From: Rhizopus arrhizus
Lineage: Eukaryota > Mucoromycota > Mucoromycetes > Mucorales > Rhizopodaceae
Assembly: GCA_024220505.1 (NCBI GenBank)
Contig: JAKZZE010000035.1
Location: 310,001-374,000 of the forward strand
Length of the DNA stretch: 64,000 nucleotides
Reading direction: 5' to 3'
The notes beneath the pieces were generated by a model. The model was not told where the DNA came from. It saw only the letters and a list, made by a program, of their open reading frames with translations, and made no database searches. The stretch's first letter is position 1. The number at the start of each line of letters is the position of its first letter. Below are positions 55,702 to 64,000 of the stretch, piece after piece. The position numbers and the translations under genes were made by a program.

Positions 55702-56688
55702 ATGTCATCAACAAGAAATACTAGAGGATCCAAAATCCTGAATGCCGCCGCCGGACCCAATTCGTCCGAGCTCGAAGTCACAGTTCAGAATCTAAGTCAC
55801 GCACTGGAAGCTGTCACTGCTCGTCTCTCTGCTTTAGAGCAGCTCAAGCTAGAGCTTGAAACTCTGCGAGGTGAGAACGCTCGCCTTACCGAAACAAACC
55901 TGTCTCAGGCCAATGAGATTGCTTCCTTGCGGTCCCAACTGGCCGCACAAACTGCCGGGGTCCCTACAAGCACCCCTAATTCAACTACCGCTGTTTCTTC
56001 TGCTGCCGCTCATAATGGTGCTAAAGAGTCCGTTCCTTCGCCCTCCTTGGGTACTGCTGCCTCTTCTTGGGCTACTGTTGTTTCTCGTTCTGCCAAGAAC
56101 AAACTCCGTCGTCGTGCCGCTGCTGCTCGTGGTTTCCAGCCTGTAACTGGTGAACAAGGCTTCGAGTATGTTTACATACCTCGCTCTCGTAGGATGACCT
56201 ACACCGAAGCTCGTCGTCGTCTCTCTCGTCTTGGTGTGGATAGCTGGCGCATCTTGGATGTGTGCTATCCTGCTCACTCTGTTGTCGGTCTGCTCGTACA
56301 TCTGCAGTACAAGCCTGCTCTTCTGTCCTTGCTCGAAAAGGCCAAGATCCCCACCTTGGATACTTTCGATCCACTTGACCCTGCCAACCTGGCCGATCCC
56401 AAGTTTGACTCTGTTTCTGTCGAGGAGCGTAGCCATGCTATCTCACTGATTAATGATGATCGTTCTCGCAAGGCTTTAGAGCGCTTGCGCTATCCTGTTG
56501 CTGTCTCTGTCTCTCGTTACTTGTTGGCGCAAGCCCTTGTCTCTGATGAGACAGTATCTGAAGTTCTGTCTGCTAAGGAAGATCGACCCAAGACTGCCCG
56601 CCATTACGATGATATGGCTGAAGACATGGCTCTTGATGACTATGAGCATCACCGTCCTGCCTCTCGCTCTAGCTTTGGATCATTATAA
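55702..56688 (+). CDS. LINE copy A ORF1 protein
   Basis: The first ATG, 55702 (MSSTRNTRGSKILNAAAGPN), gives 328 residues; the frame upstream is closed by TAA at 55675. A clear coiled coil covers about residues 25-84 (LEVTVQNLSHALEAVTARLS ... NEIASLRSQLAAQ). After a Ser/Thr-rich linker comes the RNA-binding-like region (FEYVYIPRSRRMTYTEARRR, DVCYPAHSVVGLLVHLQYK, LEKAKIPTLDTFDPLDPANL). This region is clearly homologous to LINE-Ser ORF1. The stop codon overlaps the ORF2 start. Confidence 0.9.
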   Translation: MSSTRNTRGSKILNAAAGPNSSELEVTVQNLSHALEAVTARLSALEQLKLELETLRGENARLTETNLSQANEIASLRSQLAAQTAGVPTSTPNSTTAVSSAAAHNGAKESVPSPSLGTAASSWATVVSRSAKNKLRRRAAAARGFQPVTGEQGFEYVYIPRSRRMTYTEARRRLSRLGVDSWRILDVCYPAHSVVGLLVHLQYKPALLSLLEKAKIPTLDTFDPLDPANLADPKFDSVSVEERSHAISLINDDRSRKALERLRYPVAVSVSRYLLAQALVSDETVSEVLSAKEDRPKTARHYDDMAEDMALDDYEHHRPASRSSFGSL

Positions 56689-59600
56689 TGATGAGTAGTA
56701 ATACTTGTCATTATAATGCATCCTTGGTCTCTACATCTGGTATGGTCCCAGATCAGTCAACTCCTTCCTCTCCTTTGGTTTCCTCTGGTTCTCATGGCTC
56801 CCATGGTCCATCCTCTCCTTCGTCATCGTCATCAACTTCTTCTATTCCGCTCACAATCGGCTTGTGGAATGCCAATGGGCTTCAAGAATCCACAGCCGAG
56901 GATCTCCTCCGTCACTGCCAGTCGTTCTCTTTGGTCTTCATCACTGAAACCTGGTTGCTTCCGCCTCACAGGATCCGTACCTCTTGGACCCAGTTCAACC
57001 TGTATGGCTCTCCTGTGATCAACAGCTATCGTGGCTCTCAAGGTGTCTCTGCTCTGGTGTCTCCTCGGTGTCCGATGGCTGTGGTACAGTTCCCGGTTCA
57101 TACCAAGTATGCTCTGGGTCTGCGGTTGGGTCGCTCCTTGCGTCTCATCTGCCTGTATTTGCCTCCTTCCTTGTCCAACGACGAGGTCTCTTCTGTGTTG
57201 GTTTCGTTGCCCTTGACAGACGACACGATCATCTGTGGTGATCTGAACGCGCGTCTTGGTGCACTAACGGGTGATTCCGTTGCCAATGCTCGAGGTTCGG
57301 TGCTGCTTCGCTGGTGTGAAGAACATGGTCTTTCTGTTCTGAACTCGACTCTCGCTCCTGGGGTACCTACTTTCTTGTCCTTTCGTGGTGGTCAAGTCAA
57401 GCAAAGTATGATCGACTACTTCTTGACCAACACGACCTCTGTCCTTCGGTCCCCTCGGATGCAAGTCTACAGTGATCTCTCTCTTGGCTCTGACCACAAA
57501 CTGTTGTCCTTGTCCTTTGACTATGCAGTCCCTGATGGTTATCCATCGCAGCCCGTTCTCTCTTCTTCTTCTTCTGCCCGTCGGCTATGGAACCTCTCTC
57601 GGTTGAAGGAACCCGATGTCTGTAGTCTGTACGTGGCCACATTCCAGTCCTTGGTCTCTCCATTGGTTGATCAGCTCAAAGCTCTGAAGTCAAGTCCTCC
57701 TTCTGCTGCTCCGCCTATAGACGCTCTCAATGACACTCTGAATGAGGCGATCTATAGTGCACTCGACAAGTCGGTTGGCTCTCGCTCTTCTCGACCTTCC
57801 CAATGGAAGCCATTCTGGAATGCGCACTTGCAAGAACTCGCCGATGTTCGTGAACACCACTACCGCAAGTGGCGTCGTGCCATTGGCATCGACAAGGCCT
57901 TGTGGTGGGATCGACATCAGGCTGCTCAAGCCCGGTTCCGCTCTGCTCTCAAGTCTGCTAAGCGTCTCTCTTGGCGTGCTTTCTGTGACTCTCTGGCCCG
58001 TGGCGAACTTGCTCGTGCGATGTCGAAGGTGAAGGTGATTCGGAACCGACGACGTCAACAGGTTGGGTTTACTCATCCTGACGGCCCTGCTGCAGGTGCG
58101 AACGCGATGCGTCAACACCTTGCCTCGGTCTACTCTGGTGACGGTCTTCCGTCAAGGCGTCCTGACCCTCTGCCCTCTGTCTCTGGTATGGTGCCTTTTG
58201 ACCTCGATAGTCAAGACCCTGGTATGCCCTCGTTCTCTGCTGACAGTGTGGGTTCACTGATGCGACGTCTCCCTCTGCGTAAAGCTCCTGGTCCTGACCA
58301 CTTGCGTACGGAGATGCTTCTCCCCATCAAGTCTGTTCTGGCCCCACTGCTCTCTTTGCTTTTCAGTATCTGCTACCAGTGGTCATATACCCCTTCTCTC
58401 TGGCGTCAAGCTCAGGTGGTCCCCATCCACAAAAAGGGTGATCCTACCTCGCCAGGGAACTATCGTCCAATCTCCTTGACCTCCATCGTCCGCAAGCTCT
58501 TTGAGATGTGTCTCTTTCCCTCTGTTGAAGATGTCTCTCCTCCGCTCGATGTAGTTCAAGGTGGTTTCCGTCACCAGCGTAGTGCATTGGATCAAGCTCT
58601 CTGTCTCCATGATCTGATGCACGCTTACCGACGCCGACACAATCATTATCCTGTGGTCGCTTTCCTGGACATCAAGTCAGCCTATGATACAGTCGATCGT
58701 CGTATCATATGGCAATCGATGCTCGCCTCTTCTGCTCCTCTGTCCTTGGTGTCCTTGTTGGCCAACATGTTTGATGATGTCTCGGTGTCTGTGTTGTTGC
58801 AGAACAATGTCTCTGATCCGTTTGTGCCGAGTACAGGTGTCCTTCAGGGCTCTGTCTTGAGTCCTCACCTGTATTCTATCTATGTCAACACATTGCCAGC
58901 TCTGCTTCGTTCTGCTGCTTCTGCAACAACCACCTCGGTGCTATCCGTGTCTCCTTCTGGTCCTCCTTGTCCTGGTGCTCTGGTCTCCGATGGTCTTCCC
59001 TTTGGTCCTTTGGTTGGTACTGCTGCTTTGTCTTCCTCGTCTCTGTCGCCCACACCCATCAACAGTCTGTTGTATGCGGATGATGTGGCGCTGGTTGGGT
59101 CTGCTAGCGAAGTTCGGCATATGCTGGACCTAGCGCAGATCCACTCCTTGACTCTTGGTTACAAGTGGAGTCCACCAAAGTGTGCCGTCCTTAATGCACC
59201 TACTGCCACCTCAAGTCGGTATGTTCGAATGTCATTATATGATCAAGACCTTCCCTCTGTTGAGGAGTTTACTTATCTTGGTGTGCCCTTTGATGGTAAG
59301 GGTATTTCTGTCTCTGCTCTGATAAAGCATCGCGCTTCTGGTACTTTTGCTGCCATGGCTCAGCTCCATTCGATGGGACTCAACCGTCAAGGCTTTACTC
59401 TGCTGCTCTCTTCTCGTCTGTTCGCTGCGTTCATACGTCCTAAGCTTGAGTATGGCCTAGCCATTGCTCAACTTACAAGAAAGGACTATGACGAACTCAA
59501 TCGCGCGCAAGACCGATGTCTAAGGATGCTTGTCGGTGGTCATCGAACTGCTTCAACTGTAGTATTTCGGCATATTACCAATCTACCGTCAATGTCTTTC

Positions 59601-60257
59601 CGTGCTGACACTTTGGTGCTCAAGTTCTGCCGTCGTTCTGAGGGTCTACCTGATGATTGTCTCTTGTCTTTGCTGTCTCAATCTGTGCCAGTATCTCTTC
59701 TGTCTCGACTCCGTAAGCGGCGTATCGTACTCGACTACCCTTCGGATGCTCCTCTTTCGTCTTCTCGTCTTGCTTCTTGGTTGCGAAGGTATCGTCAAGA
59801 CCAGTTTCATAGCTTCTTACAGTCCACCCCACAAGTTCTGATCCGCGCTTGTCGTCCTGTTCTTCGGGTGGATCCCATCCTGTACTTGCCTGCCTCCCGT
59901 GCTGACCGGTCTCGTCTTGTTAGATGGCGCATGGGTTGGATCCCAGGCAAGCCTGCTCCCTGTTCCTGTGGTCTTGGCGATACTTCTCGCTCGCATCTTA
60001 TGGTCTGTACCTTGGTTCCTTCTGCTCTTTGGTGCTGCTTACCTGTTCCGCCGACTGGTTATGTGGGTCATCACATAGACTATGTCTTGAACTTGCTTCC
60101 TGTCTCTGCTTCTGCTCGGTGTCCGCCCTTTTGGTCCGCTCTTTGTCAGATCCTCTGTCACTTTGACAAGATCTGTCATCCTGACATCGAGTACAACTCG
60201 TCTTCTGCTCCAGGTCAAGTCTGGATTGACAAGTCCTCTGCTGCTGCTGTTCCATAA
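56688..60257 (+). CDS. LINE copy A ORF2: endonuclease and reverse transcriptase
   Basis: The 1189-residue frame is uninterrupted. EEP endonuclease: LWNANGLQES, FITETWLLPP, IICGDLNARL (about 180), LGSDHKLLSLS (about 267). Reverse transcriptase: RKAPGPDHLRTEMLLP, VVPIHKKGD, NYRPISLTSIVRK, QGGFRHQRSALDQ, AFLDIKSAYDTVD, then LLYADDVALVG with YADD at about 796-799. The C-terminal zinc motif CSCGLGDTSRSHLMVC (C-x-C-x8-H-x3-C) begins near 1092. Compared with LINE-Ser ORF2 there is a longer Ser/Pro-rich insert before the YADD block. No RNase H domain was seen. All catalytic motifs are present. Confidence 0.95.
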   Translation: MMSSNTCHYNASLVSTSGMVPDQSTPSSPLVSSGSHGSHGPSSPSSSSSTSSIPLTIGLWNANGLQESTAEDLLRHCQSFSLVFITETWLLPPHRIRTSWTQFNLYGSPVINSYRGSQGVSALVSPRCPMAVVQFPVHTKYALGLRLGRSLRLICLYLPPSLSNDEVSSVLVSLPLTDDTIICGDLNARLGALTGDSVANARGSVLLRWCEEHGLSVLNSTLAPGVPTFLSFRGGQVKQSMIDYFLTNTTSVLRSPRMQVYSDLSLGSDHKLLSLSFDYAVPDGYPSQPVLSSSSSARRLWNLSRLKEPDVCSLYVATFQSLVSPLVDQLKALKSSPPSAAPPIDALNDTLNEAIYSALDKSVGSRSSRPSQWKPFWNAHLQELADVREHHYRKWRRAIGIDKALWWDRHQAAQARFRSALKSAKRLSWRAFCDSLARGELARAMSKVKVIRNRRRQQVGFTHPDGPAAGANAMRQHLASVYSGDGLPSRRPDPLPSVSGMVPFDLDSQDPGMPSFSADSVGSLMRRLPLRKAPGPDHLRTEMLLPIKSVLAPLLSLLFSICYQWSYTPSLWRQAQVVPIHKKGDPTSPGNYRPISLTSIVRKLFEMCLFPSVEDVSPPLDVVQGGFRHQRSALDQALCLHDLMHAYRRRHNHYPVVAFLDIKSAYDTVDRRIIWQSMLASSAPLSLVSLLANMFDDVSVSVLLQNNVSDPFVPSTGVLQGSVLSPHLYSIYVNTLPALLRSAASATTTSVLSVSPSGPPCPGALVSDGLPFGPLVGTAALSSSSLSPTPINSLLYADDVALVGSASEVRHMLDLAQIHSLTLGYKWSPPKCAVLNAPTATSSRYVRMSLYDQDLPSVEEFTYLGVPFDGKGISVSALIKHRASGTFAAMAQLHSMGLNRQGFTLLLSSRLFAAFIRPKLEYGLAIAQLTRKDYDELNRAQDRCLRMLVGGHRTASTVVFRHITNLPSMSFRADTLVLKFCRRSEGLPDDCLLSLLSQSVPVSLLSRLRKRRIVLDYPSDAPLSSSRLASWLRRYRQDQFHSFLQSTPQVLIRACRPVLRVDPILYLPASRADRSRLVRWRMGWIPGKPAPCSCGLGDTSRSHLMVCTLVPSALWCCLPVPPTGYVGHHIDYVLNLLPVSASARCPPFWSALCQILCHFDKICHPDIEYNSSSAPGQVWIDKSSAAAVP

Positions 60258-60519
60258 TGACAAGCGCTCCGATCCACCCTCTGGCTTCTACCTCCCACTG
60301 CCAAACCATTTTAGTGCACGATGCGGAGGAGACCATGGTGTTGACGAGTTGCTCGGTAGTTAGCGTATCCATTGGCCTTTTCTCCTTCCTTTTTTTCACT
60401 TTTGTGTGCTCTGCGAGTGTTTTTTGTTTCTTGTCTTTTCTTTTTGTTCTTGAGTATGACTATCATGATATTTATCGCCTGTCAATATACTCATTATATA
60501 TATTAATAAAAATTTTCGT

Positions 60520-60534
60520 CTAAACCAAGAAGCC
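60520..60534. repeat. Target duplication between LINE copies A and B
   Basis: CTAAACCAAGAAGCC is an isolated 15-nt head of the tRNA-Pro gene. It is shared as right duplication of copy A and left duplication of copy B. Confidence 0.92.
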
Positions 60535-60729
60535 ACTTTTCTTTCGCTTTTGGTTAAAAAGGTAAATTCGACTCTTTTTTGGAAAGCCGATATCTCTGTC
60601 AAATCTATCCATCCGTCAACAATTTTTACATCAACCGACTCCTTTTGATCTATAGTTTTATTTGGTTCAACTCTTATTCTGATATCTTTGCTACTTGTTG
60701 TTTAATCGTTGCTGAAAGTTTGCATCCAA

Positions 60730-61716
60730 ATGTCAACAACAAGAAATACTAGAGGATCTAAAATCCTGAATGCCGCCGCCGGACCCAATTCGTCCGATCT
60801 CGAAGTCACTGTCCAGAATCTAAGTCACGCACTAGAAGCCGTTACTGCTCGTCTCTCTGCTCTAGAACAGCTTAAGCTAGAGCTTGAAACCTTACGAGGT
60901 GAGAATGCTCGCCTTGCCGAAACCAATGAATCTCTATCCAATGAGGTTGCTTCTCTGCGTGCTCAATTAGCCGCACAATCTGCCGGGGTCCCTACAAGCA
61001 CCCCAAGTTCAAATGCCGCTCTTTCTTCTGCTGCTCCTTTTAATGGTGCTAAAGAGTCCGTTCCTTCGCCCTCCTTGGGTACTGCTGCCTCGTCTTGGGC
61101 TACCGTTGTCTCTCGTTCTGCCAAGAACAAACTCCGTCGCCGTGCTGCCGCTGCTCGTGGATTCCAGCCTGTGTCTGGTGAACAAGGCTTTGAGTATGTT
61201 TACATACCTCGCTCTCGTAGGATGACCTACACTGAAGCTCGTCGTCGTCTCTCTCGCCTTGGTGTGGATAGCTGGCGCATCTTAGATGTGTGCTATCCTG
61301 CTCACTCTGTTGTCGGTCTTCTTGTACACCTTCAGTACAAGCCCGCTCTTCTGTCCTTGTTGGAAAAGGCCAAGATTCCCACCTTGGATACCTTTGATCC
61401 TCTTGACCCTGCAAACCTTGCTGATCCCAAGTTTGACTCTGTTTCTGCTGAAGAGCGTAGTCATGCTATCTCGCTGATCAACGATGACCGCTCTCGCAAG
61501 GCTTTAGAGCGCTTGCGCTATCCTGTTGCTGTCTCCGTCTCTCGCTACCTATTAGCACAAGCCTTGGTCTCAGATGAGACAGTATCCGAAGTTCTGTCTA
61601 CCAAACAAGATCGACCCAAGACTGTCCGCCATTACGATGATATGGATGAAGACATGGCTCTTGATGACTATGAGCATCACCGTCCTGCCTCTCGTTCAAG
61701 CTTTGGATCATTATAA
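60730..61716 (+). CDS. LINE copy B ORF1 protein
   Basis: ATG at 60730 (MSTTRNTRGSKILNAAAGPN), 328 residues, intact. Same layout as copy A: coiled coil at about 25-84, then the RNA-binding-like region. Most differences from copy A fall in the coil and linker (for example NESLSNEVASLRAQLAAQSA). It ends in the TAATG overlap at 61714-61718. Confidence 0.9.
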   Translation: MSTTRNTRGSKILNAAAGPNSSDLEVTVQNLSHALEAVTARLSALEQLKLELETLRGENARLAETNESLSNEVASLRAQLAAQSAGVPTSTPSSNAALSSAAPFNGAKESVPSPSLGTAASSWATVVSRSAKNKLRRRAAAARGFQPVSGEQGFEYVYIPRSRRMTYTEARRRLSRLGVDSWRILDVCYPAHSVVGLLVHLQYKPALLSLLEKAKIPTLDTFDPLDPANLADPKFDSVSAEERSHAISLINDDRSRKALERLRYPVAVSVSRYLLAQALVSDETVSEVLSTKQDRPKTVRHYDDMDEDMALDDYEHHRPASRSSFGSL

Positions 61717-64000
61717 TGATGAGTAGTAATACTTGTCGTTATAATGCATCCTCGGTCTCTACTACTGGTATGGTCCCAGTCCCTTCCTCTCCTTTGGTTT
61801 CCTCTGGTTCTCATGGCTCCCATGGTCCATCCTCTCCTTCATTCTCATCATCTTCTATCCCGCTCACAATCGGCTTGTGGAATGCCAATGGGCTTCAAGA
61901 ATCCACAGCCGAGGATCTCCTCCGTCACTGCCAGTCGTTCTCTTTGGTCTTCATCACTGAAACCTGGTTGCTTCCGCCTCACAGGATCCGTACCTCTTGG
62001 ACCCAGTTCAATCTGTATGGCTCTCCTGTGATCAACAGCTATCGTGGCTCTCAAGGTGTCTCTGCTCTGGTGTCTCCTCGGTGTCCGATGGCTGTGGTAC
62101 AGTTCCCGGTTCATACCAAGTATGCTCTGGGTCTGCGGTTGGGTCGCTCCTTGCGTCTCATCTGCCTGTATTTGCCCCCTTCCTTGTCCAACGACGAGGT
62201 CTCTTCTGTATTGGTTTCGTTGCCCTTGACAGACGACACGATCATCTGTGGTGATCTGAACGCGCGTCTTGGTGCACTAACGGGTGATTCCGTTGCCAAT
62301 ACTCGAGGTTCGGTGCTGCTTCGCTGGTGTGAAGAACATGGTCTTTCTGTTCTGAACTCGACTCTCGCTCCTGGGGTGCCTACTTTCTTGTCCTTTCGTG
62401 GTGGTCAAGTCAAGCAAAGTATGATCGACTACTTCTTGACCAACATGACCTCTGTCCTTCGGTCCCCTCAGATGCAAGTCTATAGTGATCTCTCTCTTGG
62501 CTCTGACCACAAACTGTTGTCCTTGTCCTTTGACTATGCAGTCCCTGATGGTTATCCATCGCAGCCCGTTCTCTCTTCTTCTTCTTCTGCCCGTCGGCTA
62601 TGGAACCTCTCTCGGTTGAAGGAACCCGATGTCTGTAGTCTGTACGTGGCCTCATTCCAGTCCTTGGTCTCTCCATTGGTTGATCAGCTCAAAGCTCTGA
62701 AGTCAAGTCCTCCTTCTGCTGCTCCGCCTATAGACGCTCTCAATGACACTCTGAATGAGGCGATCTATAGTGCACTCGACAAGTCGGTTGGCTCTCGCTC
62801 TTCTCGACCTTCCCAATGGAAGCCATTCTGGAATGCGCACTTGCAAGAACTCGCCGATGTTCGTGAACACCATTACCGCAAGTGGCGTCGAGCCATTGGC
62901 ATTGACAAGGCCTTGTGGTGGGATCGACATCAGGTTGCTCAAGCCCGTTTCCGTAGTGCTCTCAAGTCTGCCAAACGTCTCTCTTGGCGTGCTTTCTGTG
63001 ACTCTCTGGCCCGTGGCGAACTTGCTCGTGCGATGTCGAAGGTGAAGGTGATTCGGAACCGACGACGTCAACAGGTTGAATTTACTCATCCTGACGGCCC
63101 TGCTGCAGGTGCGAACGCGATGCGTCAACACCTTGCCTCGGTCTACTCTGGTGACGGTCTTCCGTCAAGGCGTCCTGACCCTCTGCCCTCTGTCTCTGGT
63201 ATGGTGCCTTTTGACCTCGATAGTCAAGACCCTGGTATGCCCTCGTTCTCTGCTGACAGTGTGGGTTCACTGATGCGACGTCTCCCTCTGCGTAAGGCTC
63301 CTGGTCCTGACCACTTGCGTACGGAGATGCTCCTCCCCATCAAGTCTGTTCTGGCCCCACTGCTCTCTTTGCTTTTCAGTATCTGCTACCAGTGGTCATA
63401 TACCCCTTCTCTCTGGCGTCAAGCACAGGTGGTCCCCATTCACAAAAAGGGTGATCCTACCTCGCCAGGGAACTATCGTCCAATCTCCTTGACCTCCATC
63501 GTCCGCAAGCTCTTTGAGATGTGTCTCTTTCCCTTTGTTGAAGATGTCTCTCCTCCGCTCGATGTAGTTCAAGGTGGTTTCCGTCACCAGCGTAGTGCAT
63601 TGGATCAAGCTCTCTGTCTCCATGATCTGATGCACTCTTACCGACGCCGACACAATCATTATCCTGTGGTCGCTTTCCTGGACATCAAGTCAGCCTATGA
63701 TACAGTCGATCGTCGTATCATATGGCAATCGATGCTCGCCTCTTCTGCTCCTCTGTCCTTGGTGTCCTTGTTGGCCAACATGTTTGATGATGTCTCGGTG
63801 TCTGTGTTGTTGCAGAACAATGTCTCTGATCCGTTTGTGCCGAGTACAGGTGTCCTTCAGGGCTCTGTCTTGAGTCCTCACCTGTACTCTATCTATGTCA
63901 ACACATTGCCAGCTCTGCTTCGTTCTGCTGCTTCTGCAACAACCACCTCGGTGTTATCGGTGTCTCCTTCTGGTCCTCCTGGTCCTGGTGCTCTGGTCTC
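61716..64000 (+). CDS. LINE copy B ORF2, partial
   Basis: It starts at the ATG overlapping the ORF1 stop and stays open to the window edge (about 761 codons). Endonuclease and reverse transcriptase motifs up to the block before YADD are as in copy A (LWNANGLQES, FITETWL, RKAPGPDHLRTEML, FLDIKSAYDTVD, GVLQGSVLSP). The YADD motif and C-terminal zinc motif lie beyond the edge. Whether the copy is intact to its end cannot be seen. Confidence 0.9.
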   Translation, partial: MMSSNTCRYNASSVSTTGMVPVPSSPLVSSGSHGSHGPSSPSFSSSSIPLTIGLWNANGLQESTAEDLLRHCQSFSLVFITETWLLPPHRIRTSWTQFNLYGSPVINSYRGSQGVSALVSPRCPMAVVQFPVHTKYALGLRLGRSLRLICLYLPPSLSNDEVSSVLVSLPLTDDTIICGDLNARLGALTGDSVANTRGSVLLRWCEEHGLSVLNSTLAPGVPTFLSFRGGQVKQSMIDYFLTNMTSVLRSPQMQVYSDLSLGSDHKLLSLSFDYAVPDGYPSQPVLSSSSSARRLWNLSRLKEPDVCSLYVASFQSLVSPLVDQLKALKSSPPSAAPPIDALNDTLNEAIYSALDKSVGSRSSRPSQWKPFWNAHLQELADVREHHYRKWRRAIGIDKALWWDRHQVAQARFRSALKSAKRLSWRAFCDSLARGELARAMSKVKVIRNRRRQQVEFTHPDGPAAGANAMRQHLASVYSGDGLPSRRPDPLPSVSGMVPFDLDSQDPGMPSFSADSVGSLMRRLPLRKAPGPDHLRTEMLLPIKSVLAPLLSLLFSICYQWSYTPSLWRQAQVVPIHKKGDPTSPGNYRPISLTSIVRKLFEMCLFPFVEDVSPPLDVVQGGFRHQRSALDQALCLHDLMHSYRRRHNHYPVVAFLDIKSAYDTVDRRIIWQSMLASSAPLSLVSLLANMFDDVSVSVLLQNNVSDPFVPSTGVLQGSVLSPHLYSIYVNTLPALLRSAASATTTSVLSVSPSGPPGPGALV

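Larger units (their letters stand above)
55507..60519 (+). mobile_element. Full-length LINE at tRNA-Pro, copy A
   Basis: The 5013-bp non-LTR element lies between two copies of the tRNA-Pro head. It has a 195-bp leader, ORF1, ORF2 overlapping by TAATG, a short 3' region with TATTAATAAAAATTTT and no poly-A tail. Visibly G+C-rich against its surroundings. Copy B, starting 5028 bp further on, has the same first bases (ACTTTTCTTTCGCTTTTGG), which fixes the 5' terminus. Confidence 0.95.
60535..64000 (+). mobile_element. LINE at tRNA-Pro, copy B, runs off right edge
   Basis: It starts with the same bases as copy A and follows it in the same direction. Leader, ORF1 and the first two thirds of ORF2 are in the window. 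Scattered substitutions distinguish it from copy A. A net loss of 15 bp (five codons) lies in the Ser-rich start of ORF2; after that the two copies keep a constant 5013-bp offset. Confidence 0.95.

Overview
The window looks like a repeat-rich, gene-poor stretch of a fungal nuclear genome, most likely an early-diverging AT-rich lineage such as Mucoromycota. This placement is inference from short spliced introns, AT-rich spacers, many Tc1/mariner elements and two eukaryotic tRNA genes; no single marker gene proves it. Almost everything recognisable is a transposable element or a gene fragment caught between elements.

Layout. 1-2481 (minus): N-terminal part of a Helitron Rep/helicase gene running off the left edge, preceded by a co-directional two-exon gene; a divergent seven-exon gene of unknown function (4089-7547, plus) follows, with a decayed Tc1 element (A1) in its last intron. 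8196-10546: an internally deleted copy (X1) of a large inverted-repeat element seen again as X2 (34905-41782). 11059-12587: solo-LTR-like repeats just downstream of a tRNA-Ser(AGA) gene, whose 5' end carries a full-length LINE (12747-18341). 19230-26965: Tc1/mariner elements E (with A2 inside), B and C; C cuts a second kind of LINE (26968-28991). 29837-34622: an old A-like copy, an X-like fragment with an IS630/DDE_3 transposase broken by one stop codon, and a frameshifted PD-(D/E)XK nuclease-like gene. 41797-43840: remnants of a Tnp2-type transposase gene split by a Tc1 copy. 44463-53024: a nest in which one Tc1 element (H), itself inserted in a solo LTR, holds four other Tc1 elements (D, A3, F-right, G). 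53027-55329: more solo LTRs, then tRNA-Pro(AGG) at 55435-55506, then two head-to-tail full-length LINEs (55507-60519 and 60535 to the right edge).

The main result is tRNA-directed insertion. All three full-length LINEs sit at the 5' end of a tRNA gene, in the opposite direction to it, with exact 15-bp target duplications made of tRNA nucleotides 1-15. The implied first nick falls at AG^TGG inside internal promoter box A of both the Ser and the Pro gene. The tRNA stays whole and only a 15-nt 'tRNA head' is left at the far end of the LINE. On the 3' side of the same two tRNA genes lie clusters of solo LTRs (TGTAAC...ATTACA) all in the tRNA orientation, so each tRNA gene seems to be a landing pad for two unrelated retroelement classes. 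The LINEs overlap ORF1 and ORF2 by TAATG, which suggests coupled termination and re-initiation. Transposases of B, C and D are uninterrupted and could be active; A and F appear as near-identical copies that share the same disabling lesions, which points to mobilisation in trans.
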